Of a stretch of 64,000 nucleotides of DNA, positions 62,236-64,000 are shown one piece after another (position 1 is the stretch's first letter; each line of letters begins with the position of its first letter). The notes under the pieces were generated by a model, which saw only the letters and a list, made by a program, of their open reading frames with translations, did not search any database and had not been told where the DNA came from. The stretch comes from Physella acuta. Its lineage: Eukaryota; Mollusca; Gastropoda; Physidae. Position numbers and translations under genes: made by a program. The DNA lies in assembly GCF_028476545.1 (NCBI RefSeq), contig NW_026733074.1, forward strand, positions 1 through 64,000. The letters are read 5' to 3'.

Positions 62236-63408
62236 ATGGCGACGCTACCCGCGAACTCTCGTCTTTTGAAACCATCATTATCAGCGCAGGACGCCATGAA
62301 GGCCCCATCATTCTCGCTGAAATACGGACTACTGCGTAAAAAACCGGGCCTAAAAAACTTCGGCAAGTGGCCTCGAAGGTTCGCCATCCTGGTCAACGAC
62401 TGCCTGTACGTCTATCGCGACGAGAACGCCAAAGCCGTGAAGTCAGTTTTTTATTTACAGGGCTACAACCAAATCAAACGGGAACCAACCAAGGGCAAAG
62501 GTCAAGACTGGGCGTTCTCTATCATCCCGGCCAGTAATATGGAGTCAGTCAAATTAAAAACCTTTGCCTGCGTCAGCGACCAGGAGCGGCTGGAGTGGAT
62601 GAAAGCCATTAGGAACCAGATGTACCACGCCAACAACATCACCAAACCCGACACCACCTACAAAGATAAACTCAGGTCGCTGTCTTTAACCGAGGAAGAC
62701 GCCGACGAATACAACGAGTTAGAACAACCGATTTTTAACTCTGGGGATCCGAACCACGCCAAGCCTGATGCAGACATTGATACGTCGTCTGATTCGGGAA
62801 GCGGGGGGAGTATCGTTACCCAGAGGTCGATGTCGTTAACGATACCTAGCGGATATAACGACGCGGGGAATATAGACGATAACTCACAGGGAGAGACCTA
62901 TGACGTAGTCGACTCGCAGGCAACGAATGAAGTAATCAGACGAAAATGCCCGGATGTTCCTTTAGAATACGCGCCAAGCAAACCCCCACCTCGTTATAGT
63001 GAAGTCTGCGAACCAGAACCTCCGGAATACGTCAACACTCAACAGTTACAGCTGCAAGAGACATACGACTATCCTGAGACATTCGAAGCGAAGATCTCCT
63101 TAGAAAAGCTGTGCACGGTTGAAGACAAAAACCCGGACCGTGACGAGATGATCCGCAGGCTGCAAGGCAAGGGGGAGCCGGGCACATACCTGATCCGTCA
63201 GTCACGTCAAGGCGACGAGAAGGTCCTTGCCTACCTCACCAGCAATATGCACGTTAAGGAGTTCAAAATCCGCGGGAAGAAGCCCAAGTATTCTCTAGAC
63301 AGCCACGCTTTTTTCGCTACTATAGACGAACTGCTAGAGAATTACACAAAAACCCCATTGCCCAGTACAGATTTTATTCTAAAGCGAGGTTTTCACCAAG
63401 TTAGTTAA
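62236..63408 (+). CDS. SH3BP2-like: SH3BP2-like adaptor with PH and SH2 domains
   Basis: A 390-residue cytoplasmic signalling adaptor expected to bind membrane phosphoinositides and phosphotyrosine proteins. The whole coding region lies in one exon whose 5' edge is an acceptor (TTTTTATTTCCAG, exon from 62199), so at least one upstream non-coding exon exists. A PH domain spans about 27-133 (KYGLLRKK, KWPRRFAIL, YLQGYNQI, WMKAIRNQM). The linker is acidic and Ser-rich with candidate phosphotyrosine motifs (YDVV at 222, YVNT at 265) and a proline-rich KPPPRYSEV (249-257) that could bind SH3 domains. A C-terminal SH2 domain (about 285-385) has the phosphate-binding arginine in YLIRQS (Arg321). PH-before-SH2 order fits SH3BP2 and argues against DAPP1 (SH2 then PH). 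It is shorter than vertebrate SH3BP2 (about 560 residues). It is unusually CpG-rich compared with the other two genes. Confidence 0.9.
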   Translation: MATLPANSRLLKPSLSAQDAMKAPSFSLKYGLLRKKPGLKNFGKWPRRFAILVNDCLYVYRDENAKAVKSVFYLQGYNQIKREPTKGKGQDWAFSIIPASNMESVKLKTFACVSDQERLEWMKAIRNQMYHANNITKPDTTYKDKLRSLSLTEEDADEYNELEQPIFNSGDPNHAKPDADIDTSSDSGSGGSIVTQRSMSLTIPSGYNDAGNIDDNSQGETYDVVDSQATNEVIRRKCPDVPLEYAPSKPPPRYSEVCEPEPPEYVNTQQLQLQETYDYPETFEAKISLEKLCTVEDKNPDRDEMIRRLQGKGEPGTYLIRQSRQGDEKVLAYLTSNMHVKEFKIRGKKPKYSLDSHAFFATIDELLENYTKTPLPSTDFILKRGFHQVS

Positions 63409-63446
63409 AATATTTTAACTCTAAAGATAAGTTTTATCATTTGAAG

Positions 63447-63452
63447 AATAAA
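63447..63452 (+). terminator. Candidate poly(A) signal, SH3BP2-like gene
   Basis: AATAAA 39 bases after the stop codon. The next 350 bases (63453-63810) are AT-rich and without a gene, so a longer 3' untranslated region is also possible. Confidence 0.45.
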
Positions 63453-63810
63453 ACTTAAAGACATAAACTAAGTTATTAATCCTAAACATTTAACCGTCGT
63501 GTACGGCAGTGCCGATAAAGACAATTGGTGGAAGCATTTTCTGGTGTTGAGATTTCCATCCACTTAATTGTGGATGAACAATTTGAAATATATAAATGTT
63601 AAGACGAAAACTGTAAATAGACAGCACATCTAGTTAAAAAAACATTCAACTTTTTTTCCAAAGATAATTTAGATAGTTATGTTGTAGCCGACTCTGTGAT
63701 ATTCATTTTTTTATTTTTTGTAGTTTTTTTATTGATTTCACTTATCTGTGTAAACATACACATACCGTTGTTGCTTATCTGATACTGTTACGCCACACTT
63801 TCCGTCCCAT

Positions 63811-64000
63811 TCTATATCTACCAAGTACTTATAGGGCGGTCCCATGTGTCTCTATGTCTACCAAGTATTTATAGGGCGGTCCCATGTGTCTCTATATCTA
63901 CCAAGTATTTATAGGGCGGTCCCATGTGTCTCTATATCTACCAAGTATTTATAGGGCGGTCCCATGTGTCTCTATATCTACCAAGTATTTATAGGGCGGT
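63811..64000. repeat. 40-bp minisatellite, cut by window end
   Basis: TCTATATCTACCAAGTATTT followed by ATAGGGCGGTCCCATGTGTC, repeated 4.7 times with only two or three substitutions. It continues past the window edge. Confidence 0.95.

Overview
The window is animal nuclear DNA, most likely from a mollusc and probably a gastropod. This is an inference from the intron-rich genes with GT-AG junctions, invertebrate-type KLF and SH3BP2-like proteins, tRNA-derived SINEs, many hAT-type miniature elements, long TA microsatellites and the recurrent 'aagggagataac' string seen in gastropod DNA. All three confident genes lie on the + strand. I see no bacterial genes, CRISPR, rRNA, intact tRNA, retrovirus, LTR element, Polinton or toxin gene.

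1-24 kb is repeat-dominated and I can support no protein gene there. It holds about a dozen unrelated tandem arrays (units of 18, 25, 28/33, 32, 33, 40, 53 and 85 bp, among others), TA and CA microsatellites, many long poly-C/poly-G runs, a 450-base nearly G-free tract, a 3.4-kb inverted-repeat element sitting in a TA microsatellite, a Helitron-like element, SINE pieces, and three hAT-type miniature elements with exact 8-bp target duplications.

23.9-31.4 kb carries a Kruppel-like transcription factor of the KLF3/8/12 (CtBP-binding) type: five coding exons, a possible extra 5' exon, and a long AT-rich 3' untranslated region.

35.1-47.7 kb carries an 18-exon gene for a predicted 2,386-residue protein: an N-terminal coiled segment, a SAM domain, a TKL-type protein kinase domain of non-RD type, and a very long disordered tail. 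All 18 junctions keep one reading frame. Three of its splice junctions lie in small local tandem duplications, and a hAT-type element ends 36 bases upstream of a fourth.

47.7-62.2 kb is non-coding: first AT-rich and quiet, then from 53 kb again repeat-rich, with a fold-back element, hAT-type elements (two of them inside tandem arrays), a 91-bp array and a 1.8-kb non-autonomous hAT-type element.

62.2-63.4 kb carries an SH3BP2-like PH-SH2 adaptor, its whole coding region in one exon. Its coding DNA is CpG-rich, while the kinase gene is nearly CpG-free. The window ends inside another 40-bp tandem array. The three genes are not an operon; a KLF, a kinase and a phosphotyrosine adaptor would all fit signalling, but nothing in the sequence links them functionally.
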